A stretch of DNA of 64,000 nucleotides from Zychaea mexicana. Lineage: Eukaryota; Mucoromycota; Mucoromycetes; Mucorales; Lichtheimiaceae. The number at the start of each line of letters is the position of its first letter. Position 1 is the first letter of the stretch. The position numbers and the translations under genes were made by a program. The stretch is taken from positions 1 through 64,000 of the forward strand of contig NW_026516731.1 in the NCBI RefSeq assembly GCF_025766255.1. The letters are read 5' to 3'. This document shows, one piece after another, positions 50,445-61,681 of this stretch. The notes beneath the pieces are model-generated. The model did no database searches, was not told the DNA's origin, and saw nothing but the letters and a program-made list of their open reading frames with translations.

Positions 50445-52106
50445 TTATGTTCCTTGACCGGTCCGGCGCCTGGTGCGGTTGTTGAGGTGCAAGTAAGTAA
50501 ATGTCCGTGCTCGGCTGTTGGAAGTCATGGCATCGCGATGCATCAGATAATAATGGCGTTCGAAAGTCGTACGGCTGCTCCAATTACCGGCGGCAAGCAC
50601 TTCTTCGATAGAGGCGCCCGCTTCTAAAGCTGTGGTTGCTGATTCCGCTCGAATGCTGTGTGCTGTAAACTGTGGATCGATACCCGCTTCGCGCATTGTA
50701 ACCTGGAGCCAATTGCGGAGGCGATCCGGCGATAGAGCTTGATGCGGTGCTGTGGCGGCAACGAACAGACGTGTGGTGTTGTGGCGAAGCGGTTGTGTGC
50801 GTTGTAAATACTGATATGTCCACCAAACGGGGCAGATAGCTTGGTCTTCAGTGAGGCATGGAATGAAAGGTGAAATCTTGTTGCCACCCTCTTTGACGTC
50901 AACTGCTGTCAGTTGCATTTCAGCTGGCCAGGCCGGATTCGAAGAAGGTCGAATTAGGACTGAGCTGAGAATTTTTGACATGTCAGATCCTGGTCGCCAA
51001 CCGGTCACGATGCATAATAAGGCATGAACTTTGCGACCGCAATCCTTGAGTGAAAGTTGATCGAGAGGTGCCATGCTTGCTAGATGAGCCACCAGCAACG
51101 AGATATCCCATCGTGCCGTGCGATCGCGAGGAGCAGGAGGATGGAGGTTGGAAGCACCTTTCATGAATTCTCGGACCTCCCTAAGCTCACTGAATGCGGT
51201 GCCTTGAATGTCCGGTGTGCAAGCTGAAATAGCAGTACGGACGCTACGCAACGTGTTGATGCTGAGACCCTGCGTGCATAAATCCGCTAAACACGCAAGG
51301 CGTTGCTGCCATGTGCATTGTTCCGGGTTTAGGTCCTTGATGGCGCACCAGTCGAAGTAATGATTGGCTCCTTCTATCTCGTTCATGGTGACGGAAGGCT
51401 TGACCAGCAATCGACAGGCGTTTACGAAGCTCAGCCAGTGAGCGAGAAGATGGCGGGGCAGATGGTTTTGCAAGACGAAGGGCGAGTATACGATACACCA
51501 CGATTTCCAATCATCAGCGGTCATAAAAGAGAAGCCAGCTCCGATCTTCCGCTTCAAGGAAACGTAGTCAGGAGGGAGCACGATGCTGTCTGCCAAAACC
51601 TGCATTTCACAAAGGTCCTGCCTGGTAAGGTCGCCGTTTTCGATCCACATCTTGGTCATACGTTTTGCCGTGCCAAGAAACAGTTTGTGCATTGGATCGA
51701 TGATCGTGCAGCGAACGGGATCGAAGTAATCAAGGCGGTGCAATTCAGACCATCGTGTTCCGGTGTCACGTTCGATCTGTCGGCGAGCAGCAAGTGTCTC
51801 GGCTTGTCGCCATTGCTGGGCGTTCTCTCGATTGCCTTCGCGTGTCCGCAATTCCCATTCGTCCAAATTGATTCCCGAGTAGTCGATGTCTGATGTGCCA
51901 GGGAAAACGGGAAATTGGCGAGCGCACTTATGGCAAGCACAAGTACTTGCGTGCGAGGTGAATCCACTTGTTTTTCTGGCGGCAGGTATATCACAAGCAT
52001 TGAGTAGGAGTGCCAAACGTACTTGCGCTCCGTCTGGACACTCATTCGTCCCGATCGTTTGATACACTGCTGTCATGTTTGCTCTATAAGAGTAAAAGCT
52101 GCACAA
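50445..52106 (-). CDS. Chimera: KDZ/Plavaka-type transposase fragment + tyrosine recombinase
   Basis: A 553-codon uninterrupted frame. Its first ~20 residues are antisense to the zinc-finger gene. The KDZ/Transposase_21-like part follows: NACDIPAARKTSGF, CACHKCARQFP, LHRLDYFDPVRC, IIDPMHKLFLGTAKRMTKMW, to about SVTMNEIEGANHYF (near 51355). The rest is a DIRS/Crypton-like tyrosine recombinase with an Arg in VTGWRPGSDMSKIL, HSIRAESATTALEAG (H-x-x-R), GNWSSRTTFERHYYL (Trp and presumed nucleophile Tyr). The transposase part lacks its N- and C-terminal regions, so only the recombinase could be active. Fusion by insertion is likely, but the open junction is unusual. Confidence 0.8.
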   Translation of the reverse strand: MCSFYSYRANMTAVYQTIGTNECPDGAQVRLALLLNACDIPAARKTSGFTSHASTCACHKCARQFPVFPGTSDIDYSGINLDEWELRTREGNRENAQQWRQAETLAARRQIERDTGTRWSELHRLDYFDPVRCTIIDPMHKLFLGTAKRMTKMWIENGDLTRQDLCEMQVLADSIVLPPDYVSLKRKIGAGFSFMTADDWKSWCIVYSPFVLQNHLPRHLLAHWLSFVNACRLLVKPSVTMNEIEGANHYFDWCAIKDLNPEQCTWQQRLACLADLCTQGLSINTLRSVRTAISACTPDIQGTAFSELREVREFMKGASNLHPPAPRDRTARWDISLLVAHLASMAPLDQLSLKDCGRKVHALLCIVTGWRPGSDMSKILSSVLIRPSSNPAWPAEMQLTAVDVKEGGNKISPFIPCLTEDQAICPVWWTYQYLQRTQPLRHNTTRLFVAATAPHQALSPDRLRNWLQVTMREAGIDPQFTAHSIRAESATTALEAGASIEEVLAAGNWSSRTTFERHYYLMHRDAMTSNSRARTFTYLHLNNRTRRRTGQGT

Positions 52107-53396
52107 AACTTACGTCGCCATTTACTTCAAGTGCACCAACTGCATTTACCAGCAATACCTCGCGGAAAAAGACGTTTCGATACAAGAGAATACACTTTCG
52201 TCACATTCACGGGGCTTTCAACGCATGAAAACGTGAAGCAGCGCTTTGCATGTCCGTCCTGTCTCGACCATTTTGGTGAAAATGGTGACTATCTTCAACA
52301 TATAGACACAAACCACTTGCCTCCGGAATCATCGGCAGCACAGGCAAATGATGGATCAAATTCAGTAGCGGATTCATCAGCAGCAAACAACACCGACTCT
52401 TCTAGAAAACGACCGTTTTCATCGACCGTTGCACCCAACACTCCCAAGATTCCAGAACACATCGTCAACGAACTTAAACCAGTTGTAGACATTCAACGTG
52501 AAAGTTTACCGGAATCTCCATTGGAGAATCTCAAAAAGTTTCAATATGCGCATCGGTTTCTTTTGAGCGCATTGGATCAAGAGTCGCAAGCTTTACCAAA
52601 ATGGCTGTGGCAACAAACGCCCCCTGCAGAATTGAGCAATCAAGAACACAAGCTGTGGAAAATGATTTGTTTTTCGCTGACCAGCTTTGTGGACAACTGT
52701 ACCGAGACAACATTGGGAACAACTTCAGCTGCAATGACGCATATGGGAAAAGATTACGAAAGAACATGGTGGGTGCGTCGAATTGTTCCGGTATTTCAGA
52801 CATTTGCCAATCAGACCGGCTTGCTCGCGTTTGACTGGTGCGAGTGTGAAGTGAGGCACCACGCACTGGCAGACGTAGATCCGGAATATTGTCAAACAGG
52901 AACACCATGGTTTGCCGATGGTCTTGGATACGATTGGACCGGCATGGAGCGATTAGTTATGGAAGGCTCCTCGGGACAACACAAGGAAAAATTACCGAAG
53001 ACGATTGATGATAGCGTCAAGCAGGTTCATAACATGCTCAACATGCTCAAGGGGATTGCTAATACCCATTTGAACTCAAGTTTCCAAACGTTTTCACAAA
53101 CGAGGGTATACGGTATTCAAACGATCAGAGCGACAATTGCATTATCTGAGATGCAGATGAATGACCAAGGAAAATTCGTCCACAGGCAAGCTTTGACAGC
53201 AACAATCCCAACTCGTCACGAAGAACGAAACAAATGGCTTGGCGTTTTCAATATGGTTGCGTATTTGTTGATTGCTCTGGAAACACAAGTTGACAATTTG
53301 GCCATATTGGATGACGAACAGGAAGGAAAAATCAACGTGGAAACGGAAGAAACAGTTCGGGTTAAGCTCTGCCCTGTTAACCCTGTTATGCAATAA
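52008..53396 (+). CDS. C2H2 zinc-finger protein of a Mucorales-type family, start lost
   Basis: Two C2H2 fingers with identical spacing (CHVC-x12-H-x4-H and CPSC-x12-H-x4-H) are followed by a Ser-rich linker. A long C-terminal domain comes next (EHKLWKMICFSLTSFVDN, FDWCECEVRHHALADVDPEY, DDSVKQVHNMLNMLKG, VYGIQTIRATIALSEM), resembling an expanded uncharacterised Mucorales family. The frame is open for about 460 codons but opens inside transposon sequence without an in-frame ATG before the fingers. The original start is likely that kept in the copy at 49461. It overlaps the antisense chimera by about 100 bp. Function unknown; DNA or RNA binding is plausible. Confidence 0.65.
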   Translation, partial: ECQTYLRSVWTLIRPDRLIHCCHVCSIRVKAAQNLRRHLLQVHQLHLPAIPRGKRRFDTREYTFVTFTGLSTHENVKQRFACPSCLDHFGENGDYLQHIDTNHLPPESSAAQANDGSNSVADSSAANNTDSSRKRPFSSTVAPNTPKIPEHIVNELKPVVDIQRESLPESPLENLKKFQYAHRFLLSALDQESQALPKWLWQQTPPAELSNQEHKLWKMICFSLTSFVDNCTETTLGTTSAAMTHMGKDYERTWWVRRIVPVFQTFANQTGLLAFDWCECEVRHHALADVDPEYCQTGTPWFADGLGYDWTGMERLVMEGSSGQHKEKLPKTIDDSVKQVHNMLNMLKGIANTHLNSSFQTFSQTRVYGIQTIRATIALSEMQMNDQGKFVHRQALTATIPTRHEERNKWLGVFNMVAYLLIALETQVDNLAILDDEQEGKINVETEETVRVKLCPVNPVMQ

Positions 53397-53634
53397 CGAT
53401 ACTTGATAAGAGGAATAAAAAAAGATATATTGGTTTGCCTGAAGATATCATAAGAGTAATGATAATTACACTGGCTTTTATTATTGAGAATGAGAATGAG
53501 GGGAAATATATAAAATACATTGACGTGCTGTGATAGACATAAGCGCATGCAATAGTAACTCCGCACTACAGACCCGTTCCTAAGCACCGTTCCTTATCCT
53601 CCCTTTTAAAACACCCCCTCCTTCCCTTTAGCAA

Positions 53635-54424
53635 ATGATGACTGTCGATGCAGGCAAAGAAAACGCACAAATCCCTGGCGAAGTAGGTTGATACTTCCAA
53701 ACCACATTCTAAAAATTATGCTGGTTGAAAGAAGGGAGGAAATGCTTTGAAAGGCTAAATGTTTATGGTGGTTTTTTTTTTAAAAAAAAAAGGCACAACA
53801 GGAGTCAAAGTCGAACAAGTTCAATGTGGACGAAGTAACTGCAATGATTAAAGAGGTATCGATTCGTCTTCTCAGTTTGCATTGTACTGCTAAACTTTAC
53901 TGGCGGCCGACGACGACGATGACGACTTTAGCACTGACTGATTGATTCCCACTCACCCGCCCTTCACCTTCCTTTTTTTAAAAAACAATAATTAGGTAGC
54001 AGAATCTACCATTCAGGATTCAGAGTACGTACACGGCAAAGTCTCACAGTGGAACAAAACCATCATTGACACGTGCTTGAAGAGACTCAAAGAGAAACAG
54101 AAAAACTCCAAATACGTCGGTACGCTTGAGATATATACAGAAAATACAACAAAGGGGAGGCTTTCTATATTAATTTCTAATGCAAATTATTTGATAGTTA
54201 CTTGTGTTATAATGCAACGGACACGTGCCGGTTTCTATGCCGGAAGTTCAGCATATTGGGACAATGCTAATGATGGCAAGTTTACGAAAGTTTTTTTTTC
54301 CACATCTCTTTTGATAGTTTGCTATTCTAATAGGTAAATGCATATATTAACAGGGAGTGCGAGCTACCGGTACGAAACGAAATCATTATATGCAGTGATC
54401 AACGCTTTTGGATTGAGCGTATAA
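53635..54424 (+). CDS. Tctex-type dynein light chain
   Basis: Exons 53635-53682, 53793-53855, 53997-54119, 54198-54275 and 54354-54424. The translated product is about 127 residues: a short acidic N-terminus, NKFNVDEVTAMIKEV, STIQDSEYVHGKVSQWNKTI, VTCVIMQRTRAGFYAGSSAY, WDNANDG, and the end YRYETKSLYAVINAFGLSV. This is the normal length and order of the Tctex1/DYNLT family, which forms a homodimer on the dynein intermediate chain. The last intron is GC-AG (GCAAGT donor at 54276). All joins keep frame. Confidence 0.92.
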
Positions 54425-54766
54425 ACGCAATCACCAAGTATTATCCGATTATATTCGTGTGTGTCTGTTTGGTCCCTTCATCCACACCAATACGAAAATT
54501 ATATCCTGTTTTCTCATCTCATCCGTTCCTATTTTATTTATAAATACACTAATTCATCAACCACTGAAAGCTAACCATGCACACAATTGCGCGCGCATAA
54601 TGGAGTGGGACAGGGACTACAATCAGATCTCTATTTTTCTTGTATTGATGGTGGTGTTGTTGTTGTTGTAAGGGGAGAGGATTTGTTTACTTTTTATGCA
54701 GTAAATGTGTGTGATTGGAGCAAGAGAAAAAGAGGGAGGGAGAGAGGGATGGCTGTTATGTTTCTT

Positions 54767-57700
54767 TCAAATGGAAAAATCGTTTAAATTCATGCTCTCA
54801 AGCTTGAAACCAAGCAAGCCAAAACCATCTCTGATCTCCTCAGATTTGCTTGGGGAACTGACAGCCACGATATTACATTTGCCTGGCGTGAACATGTTGA
54901 CAAAATATTTCTTCAACACATGCTGCAAGTCCTCCATTGTCGTTGCCTGGAGAATAGTAACAAATTAGATGTTTTGCTGTTTGTTTTTTTTTGCTACTTA
55001 TTGAGCAGCGGTAACTTTACCTGGATAGCTGAAAGTAGGTTACGGTTATAACTAGCTGGCACTTGTTTTAATACTTGGTTCACAAAAGATTGCAATGCAG
55101 CACGATCCATGGTATTTTCTCGAGCAACTAGACTGTAAATCACAGCGCTCTTTGCGCCATCTACTGAAGATGGCTCAATCTCCATCTACGTATTACATCT
55201 AGAATTTAGCTTTTCTTGTTTGTATGTATTTTTAAATGTTTTGGTGACACATAGCAACATCAACATTACCTCATTGTTTGCCAACTGATCAATCACAAGC
55301 TTGGCCTGAGCAAAAGCCTTGGAAACATCGGGCGACTTGTAGATCGTAAAGCTGATAAGCGCAGCCTCAACATCAGTACTCAAGAAACACGAATAAGCAA
55401 GACCTTGACCACGAATAAACTTCCAGAAAATGCCTTCCATGGTATCCAGCAGTTCTGCCATCACCAACAAAGCCGGAATATCTGGATCTTCAAAGTTACT
55501 GGGTCCTTTCACTGTTTGTAAAGAGAAGGAGTTTTCAATTGATGGCAAGCTGACAACAGCGCCCTGTGAAAAAGTAAAGAGAGATGCCGAAAAGGGGAGG
55601 TTAATACTCGTAAAAAGCAGCTATATAGTTTTAACCGTTGTTTCTGGACAACTCACAATCTGACCAGGTTCTTGACCAGCAGGGCTAAGCAAATTTTGTG
55701 CCAACGTAACGGGAACCAATGCTTGCTGTGGATGTTGCTATATACAGGGATTGCTGCATCAATTTTTCGAACTATTACACACTAAAAAACCCGTGTATAA
55801 CAAACACGTATGTAGGTATATTACCATGCGTGAACAGATAGGAGCGAAGGAGGTTCGAGGAGCATTGAGCTTCAAGATATTGCCAGTAACATGGATCCGG
55901 ATATTATCTGGATGGCACACTGTATACGTAATAATGGGATGCAAGATGATAAGTAGGCCATAATACAACCAATTCATCTTGTTGAGATATCACATACATG
56001 CTTCACGATAGATGCTCAGATCGTTGATCACCGAGCTTGGATCATTATCCAACTTTTGCACGACGTCTTGCAAGAAATTGCTTTGGAACAACACGTTGCG
56101 TGCAGCGTTCGCAGACTTGCTAGCATCGAATTGAAGTGCGCGCATTGCTGCACTGGCCATCTATGAAAAATGTAGATGATTTACCTTATAGTGTCAGAAA
56201 AGCTTATTGATGGTTCAATAGTGTGGAAAGTATTGATATTCATACGCTGTGTCCATCTCGCTTGGCTTGAGGAATGTCGTTCAGAATCTGGAATGCCACA
56301 ATCTTTAAGCTGATTTATGTTTTTTTTTAATTGTGATAATAATCGTTAGAATATGTGTACGAGAAGCATTTCAAGATTCAACATTAAAAAATATACTTTA
56401 CCGTTCAGCAGTAAATTGGGTATTCCAAAGAATATCCTGCAACCATTGAATGCCCTTTTGATATTTTGTCTCCTCTGTCTTTACAGTAAACACAAGCAAT
56501 TCCCGGAACCCACTGCTAGTGCCCAAACCGGCGTCATATTCAACCGTATCTTCACTGAGTCCGGTAACGACATCTTCATAAGAGATGATTTCGCCGTCTC
56601 GTTCAACAGGGAGCGAGAAGATAGCCTTGAGCAAAAGTCGTGTATAAGGCAAAAGATGCGATGGAACTGATGCAGTGCTTATATGGGCCGACACTTTGAC
56701 GAAGCGAGATTGGACATCTATTAAATAATAAAACAACAAATGTTTTTTTAGGACAAACGACTCGTTTTCCCTGCTTCTAGTCACATATCTAATTTCACAT
56801 ACGATCAAACTGGATAAATAGTGGTATTTTGGTACTAGCATCCTTGTTGACATAATCTTGAATCTCGTTGTTTCTAGTGCGTCATAAATAATGGGTTAGG
56901 CATATCTAAATGTTAGCTTTACATACTCCCACTTTGGGTGGATAATAGCCCGTTTAAACGAGATTTATGCCCTTACATTTTAACGGTGCAGCCGTCATCA
57001 TTTCTAGCCGTCAAAACGTTGATAAAGTTGATTGACGACACTGGAGGAATGGTAAAGTTTTCGAGGATATCGTGGGGCAACTCGACATCATTTTTGGTCA
57101 TGGCTTCTTCCAACTTGTTTTGTAATTCTTCCAGCTTTGTCTCACCGAGATCCGTTCTTTGCTTTTGAATGCGTTTTTTCTCTTCTTCAGCTAGTTGATC
57201 TGCGAATTGGGCAGATGGTTTACCGAGGATAGTCACGTGAGGCGAATCAAGGTACCATCTAAACACATATCATTTGCATTTGGTTAACATTAAGGATTGA
57301 ATTGTACAAAGATACAGACTACTATTTCCTTACTTTTTCAGTACATCGAGCCAATCAGACACTTGAAAACCGGCTAATACGTTCAAGAACTCTTGATCTT
57401 TAACAGATTCCTTCAAATCACGACCGTCAGGCTCACCATAAAGGAAATCTGTAATTTTGAGCAAAAGAGCTATTCAGTATATTTTCTCAACAAACAGCAA
57501 CTAGGTGCATGCACAAGTTTGTTTTTACCCGAAATACAAATGGCAGCTGCTGTATCGTGCGCATCCCTTTCTATATCGTCTAACAACTTTATATGCATAA
57601 TAATTTTGATAAGTATCTATCCAAACTTTAATCGACAATCATGCGACGTCCAACTTACTTTGAGCATTTCTTTCTCAATAATATTCTTCATTCGACTCAT

Positions 57701-59824
57701 ATCAATTTCATTTTGTTCTACAAGACGTTGGAGCGTGGCAAACAGATGGTTCGGGAAACCTTCCATTTCTTCGATCGGTACACTGGAAACAGTCAGCATA
57801 ATAGTTGTCTTCAAATGATCGGTTGCATGGAATTCGACATCTGTTATATAAAGTTTGCACCAAAGGTTTTTTAATACAGTATTATTGCCACACCATTAAA
57901 GGCGGAATGTAGTGATCTAGTAGCGTGTGTACCTGTGCAAAGTGGATCCTCAATTTCTACAAACTCCTTTTGCAAAACTGAGACGGGTGATTCGGTCAAA
58001 TAAACATTGAGCACCTCAAGGGCTTTTTGTTGGAGATAGTCCTGCATGGCATATAGATTTTGAAATCAGTTATTATAATCATCATCGTTGTCACCCAAAC
58101 GCTAATATTCAAAACACTGAGAAACGGAACGCTCCTTACATGACACATGGGACCGTTCCATGCGACCAGAACAGTACCCATAGACTCATCCTCTTCAGGA
58201 AACAAGACCGTTTCCACGATATCCTTTTCTAAGCTGGGAAAATTGCCCGTTTCGATCCATGGCCGTTGCATTGCAGGTAAAGGACCTTTGCTGATGATAT
58301 TTGCCTCTACTGCTTCGAGTGCCTTTAAAACTTTTGCATGGTCGACCGTGCCAGTGATAATGAGGCACAAGTTGTCCGGGCGATAATAATTTCTGTGATA
58401 TTCACGAACTTTTATTTCAATTGTGTTATTAATCATAGCGTGAGTATAAATGTATTGAAACCGCTTTAATTTCTTTCTTCCTCTTACTTACTTTTTTCCA
58501 CTGAAAGTTCACGTAACCGTTCCATCAATCCACCCGTCTCTGATCTATAGCCGCAACCTTCAGGAAACATGATTCTTCGCATGCGAAGATGTATGCGATC
58601 CTCGCCCAAGTTTTGGCAGCCCTTTATTTTTTTATCATATAAACCAGATTATTATCCGGTTCGTCTATAATAACATCCTCCTAGCCAGCTATAATTACGT
58701 ACCTGCATTTCACTATATACAACCTAGGGTTGTTTCAGAAAAATCAAGATTAGCAAACCCAATATACTTCTTTTGCAAGTATTATGAGAAAATCCATTCC
58801 TTACCCCTAGTATAATAATAAGAAGAAGAAACAAGTGATTAATATCACAGACTTGCCCGCATAGCACCCGACGGATATACAGATTCAACAATTATAAATT
58901 CCTTTACCTGCGTCTTCTCCTTTGCCATTGATGTGATGAACCTCAGTATGATATCCACTATCCGTCAAAGTCGGATACAAAATGTGATCGACATAAGTAG
59001 GAAGAAGCTTCAAGAATCCTTCGCTACCGGCCGTGGTGATGGCTATTATAAATTACATAGCAATTGAACTCAAAAGGTTAGCTCCACAGCGTTCCCAATT
59101 AGTTATTTGCTCCATCTATCACAAGAACAAGACATTTACTGTAGCATGTGTGATCCACGTCCGTCCATGCATTCGTGCCCTGTGCAATTGCTCGATTTGC
59201 TAGTGTATCCAATACACCCTATGAGACACCGCTGTCAATAAGTATATCCATCTCAAATTGCACTTCGTTTAAATCATACCTTGTAGGGGAATTGCTCACT
59301 GCCCAAGAATACAAGACTGAAGATGATTTATCGTTAATGAGAGTAACTATATACGCTTTTTTCTTTGAAGATCCATCACTTCTCTCTCAGCCCAATATGA
59401 GATCTCACTTCAACTCTGCACTTACTGTTCCAGTGTATGTGGGCATCCAAAATCATCAAAGCCTATACGTATACACATGCATAATTTTTATTATTTAACC
59501 GCCATCGCTTAGCTTTCTAGTTCACTTCTTTCTCAACGCAACAGATCGTTCAATATTAGTCAGCTAAAAAGTATCACTTACTTTCCGTTGCCAAGGCAAA
59601 ATAACCATTAACAAGAGGTGCTATGTAGTTTTATCAATATTATTAACGATCCCGTATAAACGAAGCCCAGAACTAGTCGGTCGATCAGAAGGATGTATGT
59701 CCTCTTTACCTTCAATGTCCGCGAGCGCAACCGTCAGACCAGTCTTGTTGCTCTTGTACTTTGTAAACGTGATTCCATAATCGGTAGGAACCTCGCAGAT
59801 TTTTTCGTAATTGCTCTCACTCAT
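54767..59824 (-). CDS. M16C insulinase-like zinc metalloprotease
   Basis: A gene of about 15 exons. The N-terminus (MSESNYEKICEVPTDYGITF) starts at 59824. Early exons: 59710-59824, 59582-59620, 59426-59462 (CPHTLEH, the inverted zinc motif HXXEH across the join), 59280-59316 (LVFLGSEQFPYK), then GVLDTLANRAIAQGTNAWTD and REYHRNYYRPDNLCLIITG. Later exons hold the inactive half (ILENFTIPPVSSINFINVL; PYTRLLLKAIFSLPVERDGE). The end is TPGKCNIVAVSSPSKSEEIS, with the stop at 54767-54769. It resembles the M16C family of yeast YOL098C and presequence-type proteases. It probably degrades peptides in the cytosol or mitochondria; no clear transit peptide is seen. Confidence 0.88.
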
Positions 59825-60134
59825 TCCACGTTTTTTTAAAAAGCAAAAACGCGAAAGAGAACGGGTTTCTTTTTTGGTGGTGGGATTTAAACCGTCACAA
59901 AGCAGCGTGGTTCTGCTATGCTTCCGAAACGCAAAAGAAATCTGGCGGGGATGACAGCATTAGCTTACGGACCTGGTTTGATATATGCTTCTGTTTACCA
60001 TATATCATGAGAGCATCTATAGGAGAACGGATCCTGTATCCTTACTTCCACCTAAAGTTGCACGAGATGGGAAATGGTGGTGGGCGTCGTATGACTCCTA
60101 GATATTTCCGCATAAGCAGGAAGACATTGTAGTA

Positions 60135-60406
60135 CAGTAGCCGCTCGCTAAGCTGATCACTTTTAAGCCGATATTCTCGCTAAGCCGATTACTTTTCAAA
60201 ATTACCGACCCGGTAAGCAGTGAATATCGAGCTTGCTCGGTAAGCCGATCATCGATCATATCTTTGTGACATATCGGCTTATATAAACAGTATTTCATCT
60301 CCTCATATATCTGAGACATGGGCATCGAATTCGATAAGCCGATCAATCGCTAAGCCGATCACTTTTGGGTCATGACCGAGGTGATCGGCTTAGCGAGCGG
60401 CTATTG
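60135..60406. mobile_element. 272-bp TA-flanked MITE with AAGCCGAT repeats
   Basis: The left end CAGTAGCCGCTCGCTAAGC and the right end GCTTAGCGAGCGGCTATTG are inverted repeats with one mismatch. They are flanked by TA on both sides (60133-60134, 60407-60408), as in Tc1/mariner or pogo elements. The interior is packed with the word AAGCCGAT/ATCGGCTT in both orientations, giving extensive self-pairing. It is non-coding and non-autonomous. Upstream, 59825-60134 holds the presumed promoter of the metalloprotease and nothing else recognised. Confidence 0.8.
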
Positions 60407-60539
60407 TATAGAATTTCATTGAAACGTGTGTTCACCCGGAATACATGATACCTGAATTAAGTTGGGTTCCTCTTTTAGTCCTTTCGTCATTATCTGATAA
60501 TAAACAGTTACGAGTAACGTGGGACTGGTTGGACTTTTG

Positions 60540-60625
60540 ATCCAAATTATTTGGGCAACGCATTGGCGCACCGTCCTCGAGGACGAACCTTGGCACTCTC
60601 AGACCGCAAATAACCACCTAGACCA
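60540..60625 (-). other. Possible tRNA-derived (SINE-like) fragment
   Basis: On the minus strand TGGTCTAGGTGGTTA fits a tRNA A box. About 30 nt later GGTTCGTCC resembles a B box. The cloverleaf does not close (no acceptor or T-stem pairing), so this is not a functional tRNA. It may be the head of a SINE or a chance match. The rest of 60407-61013 holds nothing I recognise. Confidence 0.2.
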
Positions 60626-61013
60626 CCTACTACATAGATATCCCTTTTTACTCCCGCTACCCTCTGCTTTTTAAATAAATTTAAATTTGGGGCACAAAGC
60701 CCCAAATAAAAAAAACAGCTACGAGTACACATGGCGTAAAGCGTATATTGTGGTACCATCCATGACCCGTCTGTCGGATCAGATTTGCCCTTTCAGGGGT
60801 CCGATCCGATCCCGGGATCACAGCCTCGGCAAACTGTCGAATACAGTTTGTACTGTATCATAATACTATAGTATCATATATATATGATATTTTTCTAGGA
60901 GTTCGCTAGGTCTTATCTTCACTACCACCTAGCATTCAATGTAGATGTTGAGAAGACAACAACGTTCTTTTCGTTGTCTTTCCTCCGGTGTATTGTTAAT
61001 TAACGATGGTATA

Positions 61014-61681
61014 TGGTGCCCGCCACCTAGAAACAACAAGTGGACATTTCAAAAATTTAAAGTTCCGCCATTATAAATTTCCATTTTTAGTTAAGCGATA
61101 TTTATCCATTGAAAATTCGCTTCTCAGATGATGAAAATAAACAAACTGCTCTCATATGATGCATCTCACATGATTCTTAGAAACTGACAGTTCTCTTTGA
61201 ATGCACAAGAAAATTACTTGATTGTGTTCTTTGACTCTTGCACAATTTTAAGATGCTTCTGGTACTTGTTGAGTCTCCCCATTGTATGGAATGTTTTGGA
61301 AAAAAAAAGGAACAATCAAACTGTCATCCTACTTATAATTTACATGGCACCATTACAGTCAATGTTGATTGGAATTGGAAGGCTGAGGTATATATTGCAC
61401 CAGTGCTTACCACTAATGTTACACTACCTTCTTAATATGGAAATCGCCGATTTAATGTCATATACTAGAGTGTATAGTAGGGTTGACATTCTGACAAAAT
61501 CCTCTGCTAAATCTTCAAATCGACCCCAACTTCGACACTTTATTTCTCATTTTTTTTTGCTCGTATGTAAGTAAAAGCTTTTCATAGAATTATTCTTTGA
61601 GCCTCTCTCTATCGTTCTATGAAATCAAAAAAGTGGGTTGTATAAGTGAAAAAAGTTTACGTTTCTAGGTGGCGGGCACCA
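61014..61681. mobile_element. 668-bp TA-flanked TIR element
   Basis: The left end TGGTGCCCGCCACCTAGAAA has an exact inverted counterpart TTTCTAGGTGGCGGGCACCA at the right, with TA on both sides (61012-61013, 61682-61683). The interior is AT-rich with only short frames (for example 61197-61574) lacking transposase motifs. It is a non-autonomous element of the Tc1/mariner type or another TA-targeting family. Confidence 0.8.

Noticed and set aside
60540..60625. Functional tRNA gene
   Set aside because: A and B box-like words are present but the cloverleaf stems do not pair.
60755..60830. GGATC/GATCC-rich stretch resembling another hAT subterminal array
   Set aside because: CAGGGGTCCGATCC looks like a hAT end, but no partner terminus or 8-bp duplication was found.
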